Counted from the stretch's first letter, positions 11,188 through 20,697 are shown. The stretch is DNA of 64,000 bases from Clavibacter michiganensis (GCF_021216655.1 NZ_CP080437.1:62001-126000), one strand, 5' to 3'. Program-made: numbers and translations. Notes: generated by a model not told the origin, from the sequence alone.

Positions 11188-12761
11188 CGCGCCGGAGGGT
11201 GCGCGCCACCGCCGTCCGCCGCCCTGGAGCGCTGGGCGCGGTCCTCCTCGCCGCGGCCGTCGCCCTGAGCGGCTGCGGCCTCATCCCCGTGCCCGAGCCG
11301 CGCAGCTCGACCTCGAGCCCCACGACGGAGGAGGTCGCGCCCGACCTGGCCCGCTACTACGAGCAGGCCCTCACGTGGTCCCCGTGCGAGGACGGCGCCC
11401 AGTGCGCGACCGCGACGGCTCCGCTCGACTGGTCGGCCCCGGATCCGGCCACCGACATCCAGCTCGCCCTCGTGCGGCACACCGCCCGCGGTGCCGACGG
11501 CCCGCGCGGCTCGCTATTCGTCAACCCGGGTGGCCCGGGTGCGTCCGGCGTCGACTTCGTGAAGGCCAGCGTCGACTACGCGGTCTCGCGCGATCTGCAG
11601 GACGCGTACGACATCGTCGGCTGGGACCCCCGCGGCGTCGGGGCGTCCACCGCCGTCGACTGCGTCGACGACACCCAGCTCGACTCCTTCCTCTACGGCG
11701 AGACCGAGGCGCCGCCCGGCACCCCCGCGCACGACGAGGAGCTGGTGCAGGCGTCGAAGTCGTTCGCGGAGTCCTGCGCCGCCCGGTCCGGCCCGCTGCT
11801 GCAGTTCATCGACACCCAGAGCACCGTGCACGACCTGGACATGCTCCGGGCCCTGGTGGGCGACCGGCAGCTGAACTACCTCGGCTACTCGTACGGCACG
11901 AGCATCGGCGCGCAGTACGCGCAGGACTTCCCCGGGCACGTCGGCCGGATGGTGCTCGACGGCGCGACGGACCCCTCCGCGAGCTCGTTCGACGTGGTGC
12001 TCGCGCAGACGACGGGATTCCGCACCTCGTTCGAGTCGTACATGCCCGCGTGCCTGGCGGGGCAGGGGTGCCCGTTCCGCGGATCCGTCGACGAGGGCGA
12101 GCAGATGGTCGCGACCCTGCTCGACCGGCTCGAGCAGAGCCCGCTGCGCGCTCGCGACGGGCGGGAGCTCGACAGGCAGGTCATGCGCAGCGCCATCGAC
12201 TCCGCGCTCTACAGCGAGCAGCAGTGGCCGGCGCTCACGACCGCGTTCACCGAGGCGCTCCGCGGCGAGTCCACCACCGCCTTCGCGCTCGCCGACTCCT
12301 ACTTCGGCCGGAAGCCGGACGGCACCTACTCCGGCAACTTCTACGAGGCCTTCCTCGCGATCCAGTGCATCGACTACCCGGTGGAGCGGGATCCCGCGGT
12401 GCTCGCGACGGAGGCGGCGGAGCTCCGCGCCGCCGCCGGCGAGCTGGCGGATGACGACACCTCCCGCGACGGGGAGCCCGACCCGCTGTGCGGCAACTGG
12501 CCCTATCCCGCCCGGGACACCCCGGCGCCCGTGTCGGCGGAGGGCGCGGCGCCCATCGTCGTCGTCGGCACCACGGGCGATCCCGCGACGCCGTACACGT
12601 GGGCAGAGGCGCTCGCGGGCCAGCTCTCGTCCGGCGTGCTCCTCACCTACGAGGGGGAGGGGCACATCGCCTACGACGAACGGGATCCGTGCATCGTGTC
12701 CGCGGTGGACGGCTACCTGCTCGGCGGGGATCCGCCCGCTGTAGGCACGACCTGCGGCTGA
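11184..12761 (+). CDS. Secreted lipoprotein alpha/beta hydrolase, TAP-like C-terminus (peptidase S33 type)
   Basis: Predicted cell-surface exopeptidase or esterase of the tripeptidyl-aminopeptidase-like group (525 aa). A signal sequence ends in the lipobox ALSGC (Cys31). The alpha/beta-hydrolase features are FVNPGGPGASG (oxyanion region), GWDPRGVGAS, the nucleophile elbow GYSYGT (Ser near 236), and the catalytic His in EGEGHIAYDE near the C-terminus, within a TAP-like domain. Paired Cys residues suggest disulfides outside the membrane. It overlaps holB by 4 nt although it is functionally unrelated. The substrate cannot be read from the sequence. Confidence 0.88.
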   Translation: MTRRRVRATAVRRPGALGAVLLAAAVALSGCGLIPVPEPRSSTSSPTTEEVAPDLARYYEQALTWSPCEDGAQCATATAPLDWSAPDPATDIQLALVRHTARGADGPRGSLFVNPGGPGASGVDFVKASVDYAVSRDLQDAYDIVGWDPRGVGASTAVDCVDDTQLDSFLYGETEAPPGTPAHDEELVQASKSFAESCAARSGPLLQFIDTQSTVHDLDMLRALVGDRQLNYLGYSYGTSIGAQYAQDFPGHVGRMVLDGATDPSASSFDVVLAQTTGFRTSFESYMPACLAGQGCPFRGSVDEGEQMVATLLDRLEQSPLRARDGRELDRQVMRSAIDSALYSEQQWPALTTAFTEALRGESTTAFALADSYFGRKPDGTYSGNFYEAFLAIQCIDYPVERDPAVLATEAAELRAAAGELADDDTSRDGEPDPLCGNWPYPARDTPAPVSAEGAAPIVVVGTTGDPATPYTWAEALAGQLSSGVLLTYEGEGHIAYDERDPCIVSAVDGYLLGGDPPAVGTTCG

Positions 12762-12838
12762 CGCTGCGCCGGCGGACCTCGGACGGGGCTGGGCGAGGCC
12801 CGCGCTGCCGGTGTGCGGGAGCGGCTTCCGGGATCCGG

Positions 12839-12844
12839 TATGCT
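12839..12844 (+). promoter_or_regulatory. -10 element of tRNA-Thr
   Basis: TATGCT lies 37 nt before the mature tRNA 5' end, giving a short 5' leader for RNase P. No clear -35 was seen. Confidence 0.45.
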
Positions 12845-12881
12845 CTCTACTCGTGCCTGGTACTCGCTGAGTCCGGGCCGG

Positions 12882-12957
12882 GCCGCCTTAGCTCAGTCGG
12901 TAGAGCATCTCACTCGTAATGAGAAGGTCGTCAGTTCGATTCTGACAGGCGGCTCCA
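12882..12957 (+). tRNA. tRNA-Thr (anticodon CGT)
   Basis: The complete cloverleaf can be read. The acceptor GCCGCCT (12882-12888) pairs with AGGCGGC (12947-12953). The D arm is GCTC...GAGC. The anticodon stem TCTCA/TGAGA encloses loop CTCGTAA, with anticodon CGT at 12915-12917. The T arm is GTCAG-TTCGATT-CTGAC. The discriminator is T and CCA is encoded (12955-12957). It decodes ACG threonine codons, which are abundant in this GC-rich genome. Confidence 0.97.
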
Positions 12958-13085
12958 CCATCCCTCCCGCTCGTCGCGCTCTCTCCCGAGGGCAGCGGAG
13001 CCGGGTCGCTCGTCCCCCACAGGGCGCTCTCCTCGCGTGCGTCCCCGGAGCCCCGGCGGCCGGACGGCTCCTCGGGTGCGCCGTC

Positions 13086-13091
13086 TAACAT
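13086..13091 (+). promoter_or_regulatory. -10 element placing the dacB transcript start at its ATG
   Basis: TAACAT ends 6 nt before the dacB ATG, so initiation at the usual distance would give a leaderless mRNA. No Shine-Dalgarno is present (GGCCCC precedes the ATG). Confidence 0.6.
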
Positions 13092-13097
13092 GGCCCC

Positions 13098-14579
13098 ATG
13101 CGATCCCCTGCCGACGGCCCCGACCGCGCGCGCGCCGACCGCACCGACCGGGACGCGCCCACGTCCCGAGCCCGCACGCGCGACCGCCGTCGCACCCGCT
13201 CCCTGACGGCCGCGGTCGCGGTGGTCGCCCTGCTCGCCGCCGGCGCCGTGGGCGCAGGCGCTCTGACCGGTCGCGCGGGCAGCGCCTCCGCGAGCGTCGC
13301 CACCACCGCCGAGCCGACGCCCACGCCGAGCCCCACCCCCACCCAGGCGCCGCCGCGTCCCGCGCCCGCCGACCAGGCCGCGCGCGACCTCCGCATGTGC
13401 TCCATCTCGTCCCTCGCGCAGGATCCGCGCCTCGCCACGTTCGAGGGCCAGGTCCGCGACGCCGCGACCGGCCGCGTGCTGTTCGACCGGAACGGCAGCA
13501 CCCCCGAGCGCACGGCGAGCGTCATGAAGGTCATCACCTCCGCCGCGGCCCTCGCGGCGCTCGGCCCCGACCGGCGCATCGCCACCACGGTGGTCCGCGG
13601 GTCCGAGCCCGGCACCGTCGTGCTCGTGGGCGGCGGGGACCCGACGCTGTCGCGTCTCACCTCCGGCAGCTCCGTCTACCCGGGGGCGCCGCGCCTCAGC
13701 GACCTCGCGCAGCAGGTGCGCGCGGCGTGGGCCGCGGATCCCGCGACGGCAGGCACGCCCATCACCCGCATCGTGCTCGACACCTCGCTCTTCTCCGGCG
13801 ACCCATGGATCCCGTCGTGGGCCGCCTCCGAGCGGAAGGCGGGGTACTCCAGCTTCATGACGCCGCTGCAGCTCGACGCCGACCGCGCGGATCCCGTCGC
13901 CGTGGTCTCCGCCCGCAGCGAGGATCCGCTGGCGCGCGTCGGCAGCACGTTCCGCTCCATGCTGGGCGGATCCGCCGACGTCACGCAGGGCACGGCACCG
14001 GCCGGCGCCGCCGTGCTCGGCGAGGTCGAGTCGCAGCCGGTCTCCTCGCTCATCCAGACCGCGCTCATCAACTCCGACAACGTGCTCGCGGAGTCGCTCG
14101 CGCGGCTCGTGAGCATCCAGGTCGGCGCGGGCAACACGCAGCAGTCGCTGGCGACGGGGATCCCGAAGGCGCTTCAGGCGTACGGGCTCGACACCTCCAC
14201 GCTCACGATCGTCGACGGCCAGGGCCTCAGCCCCGAGAACCGCGTCCCGCCGTCGCTTCTCGCGCAGCTGATGATCCAGGTGGACCAGCGCCAGCAGGCC
14301 CTCGGCTACCTGCACGACGGGCTCCCTGTCGCGGGCCGTACCGGCACCCTGGCGGGCCGCTTCACCGGCGACAGCGCCGTGGCCCGGGGACACATCGTGG
14401 CCAAGACCGGCTGGATCGACACCGGATACACGCTCGCCGGCATCGTCGACGCGGCCGACGGCACGAAGCTGACCTTCGCCTTCTACGCCATCGGGAACGT
14501 GACGGGCGACGCGAAGATCGCCTTGGACGCGCTGGCCGCGGGCACGTACCGCTGCGGGGCGGACCTGGGGGACGAGTGA
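13098..14579 (+). CDS. dacB: D-alanyl-D-alanine carboxypeptidase/endopeptidase (PBP4 type)
   Basis: Peptidoglycan-trimming serine peptidase of family S13 (493 aa). An Arg/Asp-rich cytoplasmic N-terminus is followed by one hydrophobic segment (about residues 37-57) that anchors or exports the protein, then a Thr/Pro-rich linker. The three penicillin-binding motifs are present: SVMK near residues 141-144 (nucleophile Ser and Lys), SDN near 326 and KTG near 436. FDRNGSTPERTASVMK and DGQGLSPENRV are typical of PBP4. The start is ATG 13098, with a -10 element immediately upstream suggesting a leaderless message. It is monocistronic. Confidence 0.93.
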   Translation: MRSPADGPDRARADRTDRDAPTSRARTRDRRRTRSLTAAVAVVALLAAGAVGAGALTGRAGSASASVATTAEPTPTPSPTPTQAPPRPAPADQAARDLRMCSISSLAQDPRLATFEGQVRDAATGRVLFDRNGSTPERTASVMKVITSAAALAALGPDRRIATTVVRGSEPGTVVLVGGGDPTLSRLTSGSSVYPGAPRLSDLAQQVRAAWAADPATAGTPITRIVLDTSLFSGDPWIPSWAASERKAGYSSFMTPLQLDADRADPVAVVSARSEDPLARVGSTFRSMLGGSADVTQGTAPAGAAVLGEVESQPVSSLIQTALINSDNVLAESLARLVSIQVGAGNTQQSLATGIPKALQAYGLDTSTLTIVDGQGLSPENRVPPSLLAQLMIQVDQRQQALGYLHDGLPVAGRTGTLAGRFTGDSAVARGHIVAKTGWIDTGYTLAGIVDAADGTKLTFAFYAIGNVTGDAKIALDALAAGTYRCGADLGDE

Positions 14580-14643
14580 CGCGCGGCCCGGTCCCGGGCG
14601 GCGGATCCACGGCACCGGGCCCGGCCCGGGGAAGGAGCGGCGC

Positions 14644-15234
14644 ATGAGCCGTGCTCTGTTCATCATCGACGTGCAGAACGACTTCACGGAGGGCGGCGCG
14701 CTCGGCGTCGACGGCGGCGGCGACGTCGCACGGGGTATCACCCGGCTCCTCGCCGCGGAGCCGTACCGGTACGACCACGTCCTCGCGTCGCGCGACTGGC
14801 ACGAGGCGACGGGCGACAACGGCGGGCACTTCGCCGCGGCCGGCGTCGTCCCCGACTTCTCGACCACGTGGCCCTCGCACTGCGTGCAGGGCACCCACGG
14901 CGCCGAGTACCACCCCGACCTCGACGTCACCGCCGTCGACTTCCACCTCCGCAAGGGCCAGGGCGCGCCCGCCTACTCGATCTTCGAGGGCACGACGGAG
15001 GACGGCGTGCCGCTGGCGGACCTGCTGGCGCTGCACGACATCACGGACATCGACGTCGTCGGCCTCGCGACCGACTACTGCGTGCTCGCCTCGGCGCTCG
15101 ACGCGGTGCACCAGGGCAAGCGGGTGCGGATCCTCGCCGACCTCGTCGCGGGCGTGGCGCCGGCCACCAGCGCGGCCGCCCTCGACCGCCTCCGCGACGC
15201 CGGGGCCGAGATCGTCGCGGGCACGGCCGACTAG
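14644..15234 (+). CDS. pncA: Nicotinamidase
   Basis: Deamidates nicotinamide to nicotinate for NAD salvage; in related bacteria it also activates pyrazinamide. It is 196 aa, the usual length. The catalytic triad is visible: Asp9 in IIDVQNDF, Lys near 104 in LRKGQGAPAYS and Cys near 145 in GLATDYCV. The metal-site residues are in ASRDWHE near residues 49-53, with a second His in WPSHCVQGT. A GGAAGGAG ribosome-binding site precedes the ATG. The next gene starts about 80 nt downstream in the same direction and may be co-transcribed. Confidence 0.95.
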   Translation: MSRALFIIDVQNDFTEGGALGVDGGGDVARGITRLLAAEPYRYDHVLASRDWHEATGDNGGHFAAAGVVPDFSTTWPSHCVQGTHGAEYHPDLDVTAVDFHLRKGQGAPAYSIFEGTTEDGVPLADLLALHDITDIDVVGLATDYCVLASALDAVHQGKRVRILADLVAGVAPATSAAALDRLRDAGAEIVAGTAD

Positions 15235-15312
15235 ACGGCCGGCGGCACCACGGGCCGCGGCACCACGGGCACGAGCATCAGCACCACACCGCACGGAAGA
15301 AGCGAGGACAGC

Positions 15313-16788
15313 ATGACCGCATCCACCGAGACCGACCTCCTGTCGGGCACGCCCACCACCCTGCTCATCGGGGGCGAGCGGGTCGAGGCCGAGGGCGGCG
15401 CGACGTTCGAGGTCCGGGATCCCGCGACCGACGCCGTCCTCGCGCGGGTGGCCGACGCGAGCCCCGCGGACGGCGCGCGTGCCCTCGACGCGGCGGTGGA
15501 CGCGCAGGCGGCGTGGGCGGCGACCGTGCCGCGCGCCCGGGGCGAGATCCTCCGCCGCGCGTTCGACCTCCTCCAGGAGCGCAAGGACGAGTTCGCGCTC
15601 CTCATGACGCTCGAGATGGGCAAGCCGCTGGCCGAGTCTCTCGGCGAGGTGACCTACGGCGGCGAGTTCCTCCGTTGGTTCTCCGAGGAGGCCGTGCGCA
15701 TCACGGGCCGCTACGGCACCAACCCCGAGGGCACCGGCCGCATGATCGTGTCGCAGCACCCGGTCGGACCGGTGCTCCTCATCACGCCCTGGAACTTCCC
15801 GCTCGCGATGGCGACCCGCAAGATCGCGCCGGCGCTCGCGGCGGGCTGCACCGTCGTGATCAAGCCGGCCGACCTCACGCCGCTCACCACGCTCCGATTC
15901 GCCGAGCTGCTGGCGGAGGCGGGGCTGCCCGCGGGCGTCCTCAACGTGATCCCCACCACCCGGGCCGCCGACGTCACCGGCCCGCTCATCTCCGACCCGC
16001 GGCTGCGTAAGCTGAGCTTCACCGGATCCACGCCCGTCGGACGCCAGCTCGGCGCGCAGGCGGCGCAGAACGTGCTGCGCGTCTCGCTCGAGCTAGGCGG
16101 CAACGCGCCGTTCGTGGTCTTCGCCGACGCCGACATCGACAAGGCCGTGGAGGGCGCCATGGCGGCGAAGTTCCGCAACGTCGGGCAGGCGTGCACGGCG
16201 GCGAACCGCTTCATCGTCGAGGCGTCGATCGCGGACGCGTTCGCCGACCGGCTGCAGGAGCGCATCGACGCCATGCGGATCGGCCGCGGCACCGAGGAGG
16301 GCGTCACGGTCGGCCCGCTCATCGACGGCCGCGCGGTCGACAAGGCCGACCGCCTGGTGCGCGACGCCGTCGAGCGCGGCGCTACCGTGCGCGCGGGCGG
16401 CGAGCCGCGGGACGGCGCCGGCCACTTCTACCCGCCGACCCTCATCACGGGCGTCGCCGAGGGCAGCGACATCCTGCGCGAGGAGATCTTCGGGCCGGTG
16501 GTCGCGATCGTGCCCTTCGACGACGAGGACGACGCGGTGCGCCTCGCCAACGACACCGAGTTCGGCCTCGTGTCCTACGTCTTCACGCGCGACCTCGCGC
16601 GCGGCCAGCGTATGATCGAGCGGCTCGAGACGGGCATGACGGGCCTCAACATGGGCGTCATCTCCAATGCGGCCGCGCCGTTCGGCGGCGTGAAGCAGTC
16701 GGGGCTCGGCCGCGAGGGCGGGCTCGAGGGGATCCACGAGTACCTGAACACGAAGTACACGCTCACGCCCCACCCCTTCGCGTCGTAG
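15313..16788 (+). CDS. gabD: Succinate-semialdehyde dehydrogenase (NAD(P)+), aldehyde dehydrogenase family
   Basis: Oxidises succinate semialdehyde to succinate (491 aa, typical for the family). The catalytic Cys is in GQACTAANR near residue 294 and the general-base Glu in LELGGNAPF near residue 260. The Rossmann/NAD contacts PWNFPLAMATRKIAPALAAG and FTGSTPVG are intact. The tail motif MGVISNAAAPFGGVKQSGLGREGG is characteristic of the SSADH subgroup, which supports the substrate call. An AAGAAGCGAGGAC stretch upstream supplies the ribosome-binding site. No gabT or regulator is adjacent, so the pathway context (GABA or other semialdehydes) is unknown. Confidence 0.88.
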   Translation: MTASTETDLLSGTPTTLLIGGERVEAEGGATFEVRDPATDAVLARVADASPADGARALDAAVDAQAAWAATVPRARGEILRRAFDLLQERKDEFALLMTLEMGKPLAESLGEVTYGGEFLRWFSEEAVRITGRYGTNPEGTGRMIVSQHPVGPVLLITPWNFPLAMATRKIAPALAAGCTVVIKPADLTPLTTLRFAELLAEAGLPAGVLNVIPTTRAADVTGPLISDPRLRKLSFTGSTPVGRQLGAQAAQNVLRVSLELGGNAPFVVFADADIDKAVEGAMAAKFRNVGQACTAANRFIVEASIADAFADRLQERIDAMRIGRGTEEGVTVGPLIDGRAVDKADRLVRDAVERGATVRAGGEPRDGAGHFYPPTLITGVAEGSDILREEIFGPVVAIVPFDDEDDAVRLANDTEFGLVSYVFTRDLARGQRMIERLETGMTGLNMGVISNAAAPFGGVKQSGLGREGGLEGIHEYLNTKYTLTPHPFAS

Positions 16789-17588
16789 TGGCGCACGTCG
16801 TCCCGATCGAGGACCTCGCGGATCCGCGGCTCGCCGACTACAGCCACCGCACCGACGTCGCGCTCCGCAAGGCCGCGGGCGCGGGCCACGGGATCTACCT
16901 GGCGGAATCCGCGCTGGTGCTCGAGCGGGCGCTCCGGGCCGGGCACGCGCCGCGGTCCGTGCTCGCGCTCGGCGGCACGGTCGACGAGGCGCTCGCGCTG
17001 GTGGGCGACCGGGACGTGCCGGTCTTCACCGGGCCGGGCGAGCTGCTCGCGGAGCTCACCGGCTACGTGCTGCACCGCGGCGTCGTCGCGTCGCTGGACC
17101 GGCCCGCGTTGCCCACGGTCGCGTCGCTGCTCGCGGACGCGCGGCGGGTGGTCGTGCTCGAGGACGTCGTGGACCCCACGAACGTCGGCGCGATCTTCCG
17201 CTCGGTCGGGGCCATCGGGGCAGATGCGGTGCTCGTCACGCCGCGCTGCACGGATCCGTTCTACCGCCGCGCCATCCGCGTCAGCATGGGCACCGTGCTG
17301 CAGGTTCCGTGGACGCGCACGGGGGAGTGGCCGGAGACGCGGGCCGCCCTCGCCGACGCCGGCTTCCACGTCGCGGCGCTCGCGCTGACGCCTGACGCCG
17401 TCTCGATCCGGGACTTCCGTGCCGAGGAGCACGCGCGGCTCGCCATCGTGCTCGGGTCGGAGGGGCCCGGGCTCTCGGCGGAGGCGATCAGCTCGGCGGA
17501 CACCGTCGTGCGGATCCCCATGGCCCACGGCATCGACTCGCTCAACGTCGCGGCCGCCAGCGCGGTCGCGCTCTACGCGCTGACCTGA
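16788..17588 (+). CDS. SpoU-family (TrmH-type) RNA 2'-O-methyltransferase
   Basis: Predicted SAM-dependent rRNA/tRNA ribose methyltransferase with a SPOUT knot (266 aa). The N-terminal substrate-binding domain is followed by the three SpoU motifs: VVLEDVVDPTNVGAIFRS (motif 1, about residues 122-139), IVLGSEGPGLS (motif 2) and IPMAHGIDSLNVAAASAVALY (motif 3). The GTG start shares its first base with the last base of the gabD TAG stop, so the two are translationally coupled. The nucleotide target cannot be told from sequence alone. Confidence 0.9.
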   Translation: MAHVVPIEDLADPRLADYSHRTDVALRKAAGAGHGIYLAESALVLERALRAGHAPRSVLALGGTVDEALALVGDRDVPVFTGPGELLAELTGYVLHRGVVASLDRPALPTVASLLADARRVVVLEDVVDPTNVGAIFRSVGAIGADAVLVTPRCTDPFYRRAIRVSMGTVLQVPWTRTGEWPETRAALADAGFHVAALALTPDAVSIRDFRAEEHARLAIVLGSEGPGLSAEAISSADTVVRIPMAHGIDSLNVAAASAVALYALT

Positions 17589-17654
17589 CGCCGCCAGCGG
17601 CCACACGACACTGCCGCTATCCTCATGATGTCGCACCGACCTGAGGAGACCGAC

Positions 17655-18002
17655 ATGACCTACCGCTGGCGCCGACCCACCCCGCTCGCCGTCGTGCACC
17701 TCGTGCTGGCGCTGGCCGGCGTCGTGGTGACGTGGACCTACAACATCACCGCCATCACGTCCGGGCGCGACTACCTGGGCGACTGGTTCGGCAGCGGCCC
17801 GTCGGTGTCCTCGCTCACGGCCGACGTGCTCATCGCCGCCATCGCGGCCGTCGTGTTCATCCTCGTGGAGGGGCGCCGCCTCGGCATCCGGTTCGCGTGG
17901 ATCTTCGTGGTGCTCATCCCGCTCGTCGCGCTCGCGTTCGCCCTCCCGCTGTTCCTCGGCGTGCGGGAGATGCGGGTGCGCACGGAGGGTTCGCCCGGCT
18001 GA
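17655..18002 (+). CDS. DUF2834 membrane protein (copy 1)
   Basis: Small integral membrane protein of unknown function, 115 aa, with three hydrophobic segments. The DUF2834 signature is clear: TADVLIAAIAAVVFILVEGRRLG, then an aromatic-rich helix and FALPLFLGVRE at the C-terminus. The ATG is preceded by CTGAGGAG with about 8 nt spacing. A TATCCT at 17618-17623 is a plausible -10. It is followed directly by a paralogue with the same architecture, indicating a tandem duplication. Confidence 0.85.
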   Translation: MTYRWRRPTPLAVVHLVLALAGVVVTWTYNITAITSGRDYLGDWFGSGPSVSSLTADVLIAAIAAVVFILVEGRRLGIRFAWIFVVLIPLVALAFALPLFLGVREMRVRTEGSPG

Positions 18003-18135
18003 TCGCCGCGGGCAGCGCGGGCCGCTCCCTCCTCGAGCACGCAGCGCGATGTGCCGCCCCGTGACCGATTCCGCGCGGCTCGCGCGGACCGGCGGGCCAC
18101 CGCCTAGCCTGGCCTCACCGATGAGATGGGGTCCC

Positions 18136-18504
18136 ATGAGCACGCGTCCCGCACGCCGGCGCCCCACGCGCCTCGCCGTCGTCTACCTGGTGCTCGCGGC
18201 AGCCGGCCTCGTGCTCACGTGGTCGGCGAACATCCGCGTGGTCACGGAGGGCCGCGACTTCCTCGCCGACCTGTCCGCCGGCGGTCCGTCGGTCTCGTCG
18301 CTCTCGTGGGACCTGCTGATCGCGGCGGTCGCGAGCGTCGTCTTCATCGTCGTCGAGGGGCGACGGCTCCGGATGCGCCGGGTCTGGATCTACGTGCTGC
18401 TCGCCCCGCTCGTGGCGTTCGCGGTCGCCCTGCCGGTCTTCCTCGCGGCGCGCGAGATGCACCTGAGCGCGCCGGAGCGGGCGGAGCCGACGCCGCCGGT
18501 CTGA
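18136..18504 (+). CDS. DUF2834 membrane protein (copy 2)
   Basis: Paralogue of the preceding gene, 122 aa. The shared blocks are LAVVYLVLAAAGLVLTW, GPSVSSLSWDLLIAAVASVVF, VEGRRLRMR and ALPVFLAARE; the two proteins are visibly related over nearly their full length. The Ala/Pro-rich tail differs. A TAGCCT at 18105-18110 could be its own -10, so the copies may be separately transcribed. Function unknown. Confidence 0.85.
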   Translation: MSTRPARRRPTRLAVVYLVLAAAGLVLTWSANIRVVTEGRDFLADLSAGGPSVSSLSWDLLIAAVASVVFIVVEGRRLRMRRVWIYVLLAPLVAFAVALPVFLAAREMHLSAPERAEPTPPV

Positions 18505-18587
18505 GCGCCGCCACGCGCGCGGAGCGGCACCGCGCATCCGCCGCGCCGTCGCCCGCCGTCGCCCGCCGCGCCCGCCGTGGGCGTCCG

Positions 18588-20507
18588 CTAGACGAGCAGC
18601 TGGTGCTTCGCGAGGTCGCGGTAGAGCGGCGTCGAGACGACGAGCTCCGCGTGCGTGCCGGTGCCGACGACTCGGCCCTTCTCGACGACGACGATGAGGT
18701 CGCTGTCGACGACGGTCGACAGGCGGTGCGCGATCACGATGAGGGTGCGGTGCTCGGCGACCGCGTCGATCGCCTTGCGGAGCAGCTGCTCGTTGAGGCC
18801 GTCCAGGCTGGAGGTCGACTCGTCGAGCAGCAGGATCGGCGGGGCGGAGAGCAGCGTGCGCGCGATCGCGAGGCGCTGCCGCTCGCCGCCGGAGAGCATG
18901 ATGCCGTCCTCGCCCACGGGCGCGTCGAGGCCGAGCTCGTTGCGCGCGAGCACCTCGGTGAGGTTCACGGCGTGCAGCACCTGGATGCAGTCCTCGTCGG
19001 TCGCGTCGAAGGCGGTCAGGGTGAGGTTCTCGCGGAGCGTGCCGGCGAGCACGGGGGCGTCCTGCTCGACGTAGCCGATCTGGCGGCGGAGGTCCTCGCG
19101 GTCGAGCGTGCGGATGTCGCGGCCGCCGACGCGCACGACCCCGGAGGTGGGGTCGTAGAAGCGCTCGATGAGGGCGAGGATCGTGCTCTTGCCGGCGCCG
19201 GACGGGCCGACCAGCGCGATCCGCGTGCCCCGCTCGGCGCGGAAGCTGATGCCCTGGAGGACGCCGCCGCCCGTGCGGTCGGCGCCGGGTGCGGCGTCCG
19301 CGGCGTCCGCCGGGGAGGAGGCGTCCGTGGGATCCGCGGCCCCGTCAGCTTCCGCCGCCACCGGGTACGCGAACCGCACGTCCACGAGCTCGACGGCGGG
19401 CGCGTCCGTGCGGTCGTCCGCCGCGGGCAGGCCGTCGCGGAGGCGTCCGGCGAGGTCGGCGTCGCCGTCGGTCTCGACGGGCAGCTTCACGATCTCCTGG
19501 ATCCGGCCGAGCGCGCCGAGCGCCTGGTTGACCGCGGTCACGGCGCCGAAGGCCTGGCCGAGCGGCATGATCATGAGGAAGAGGAACAGGATGAAGGCCA
19601 CGAGGTCGCCGACCGTGATGGCCCCGGCCGCGACGCGGTAGCCGCCCACACCCACCACCACGAGGAACGACGCCTGCAGCGCGATGCCGGCGATCGGCAC
19701 GACCACGGCCGACGCCTTGGCGACCTTGATGCCCATCTCCCACGCGCCCTCGGCGTCGGTCTCGATGGCGCGGATCTCGCGGTCGGTGGCGTTGCTGGCG
19801 CGGACCGTGCGGATCGCGCCGATGGCCCGCTCGACGCTCGCGGCCAGGTCGCCGACCTTGCGCTGCGCGCGCTGGCTGGCGACGCGGATCCGCCCGGACA
19901 GCCCCACGACCGCGACGACCGAGACGGCGACCACGAGCACGGTGAGGCTGAGGAGCACGGGATCGATGATGAGCATCGCGATGATGGCGCCGAGGAACGT
20001 GACCGCGCCGCCGATCGCCTCGACGAGGCCCTGCGTGAGCACTGCGCGCAGGAGCGTGGTGTCGCTTCCGACGCGCGAGACGAGGTCGCCCGTGCGGCGC
20101 GTGTCGAACTCGGAGATGGGGAGGCGGAGGATCCGGCGCACGAGCGTGCGGCGCGACGAGAGCACGACGCCCTCGCCCATCCGCTGCAGCAGGTAGTGCT
20201 GGTAGCCGGAGAGCACGCCGGACACGACGACCAGGCCGACGAGCGCCCAGACGAGGACGCCCAGCTGGCCGCCCTCCTGCACGACGCCGACGACCCGCTG
20301 CACGAGGAGCGGCTGGCCGAGGCTCGCGGCCGCACCGAGCACGCTGAGCACCACTACGAACGCCATGAGCCCGCGCTGCTCGAGGATGTACGGCAGCAGC
20401 TCCGAGAAGCGGGCGCGGGGGCCGTCGTCGGCGGAGTCGCGGCGGGCGAACGGGTTGCGGGAGCGGGCGCGCGGTGCGGCGGCGGTCTCGGGACGGGCGG
20501 TGCTCAT
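18588..20507 (-). CDS. ABC transporter, fused permease/ATPase (multidrug exporter type)
   Basis: Half-transporter exporter of 639 aa that should act as a dimer. A six-helix membrane domain (about residues 30-330) is followed by a nucleotide-binding domain with Walker A GPSGAGKST near 434, the Q-loop in IGYVEQDAPVLAGT, signature LSGGERQRLAIART near 538, Walker B ILLLDESTSSLD near 556 and the switch His in IVIAHRLSTV. The NBD is interrupted near its first strand by an Asp/Ala/Pro-rich insertion of roughly 30 residues (ADGAADPTDASSPADAADAA), probably a surface loop. The start has GGGAGAA upstream. Substrate unknown. It is divergent from the ABC-2 operon that follows. Confidence 0.9.
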   Translation of the reverse strand: MSTARPETAAAPRARSRNPFARRDSADDGPRARFSELLPYILEQRGLMAFVVVLSVLGAAASLGQPLLVQRVVGVVQEGGQLGVLVWALVGLVVVSGVLSGYQHYLLQRMGEGVVLSSRRTLVRRILRLPISEFDTRRTGDLVSRVGSDTTLLRAVLTQGLVEAIGGAVTFLGAIIAMLIIDPVLLSLTVLVVAVSVVAVVGLSGRIRVASQRAQRKVGDLAASVERAIGAIRTVRASNATDREIRAIETDAEGAWEMGIKVAKASAVVVPIAGIALQASFLVVVGVGGYRVAAGAITVGDLVAFILFLFLMIMPLGQAFGAVTAVNQALGALGRIQEIVKLPVETDGDADLAGRLRDGLPAADDRTDAPAVELVDVRFAYPVAAEADGAADPTDASSPADAADAAPGADRTGGGVLQGISFRAERGTRIALVGPSGAGKSTILALIERFYDPTSGVVRVGGRDIRTLDREDLRRQIGYVEQDAPVLAGTLRENLTLTAFDATDEDCIQVLHAVNLTEVLARNELGLDAPVGEDGIMLSGGERQRLAIARTLLSAPPILLLDESTSSLDGLNEQLLRKAIDAVAEHRTLIVIAHRLSTVVDSDLIVVVEKGRVVGTGTHAELVVSTPLYRDLAKHQLLV

Positions 20508-20697
20508 GCGTGTTCTCCCGGGTGGTGGGTGCGATCGTCATGCGGCGCGCGGCCAGCCGAGTGGACGGCCGGCGAGTGATCGGGCGTCCGACGAGCGGAG
20601 CATCGCGAGTGTCGCATCGCCGTGGCGACTCTACGCGTCAGCCGCCGCGCATCCGCCCGGAGAGATTCAGCTCATGGAGAAAACCCCCGGCCATCCC

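Noticed and set aside
18126..20579. Plus-strand open frame of over 800 codons opposite the ABC exporter
   Set aside because: The translation is repetitive Arg/Asp/Glu/His text with no recognisable fold. The opposite strand carries all ABC motifs in the right order.
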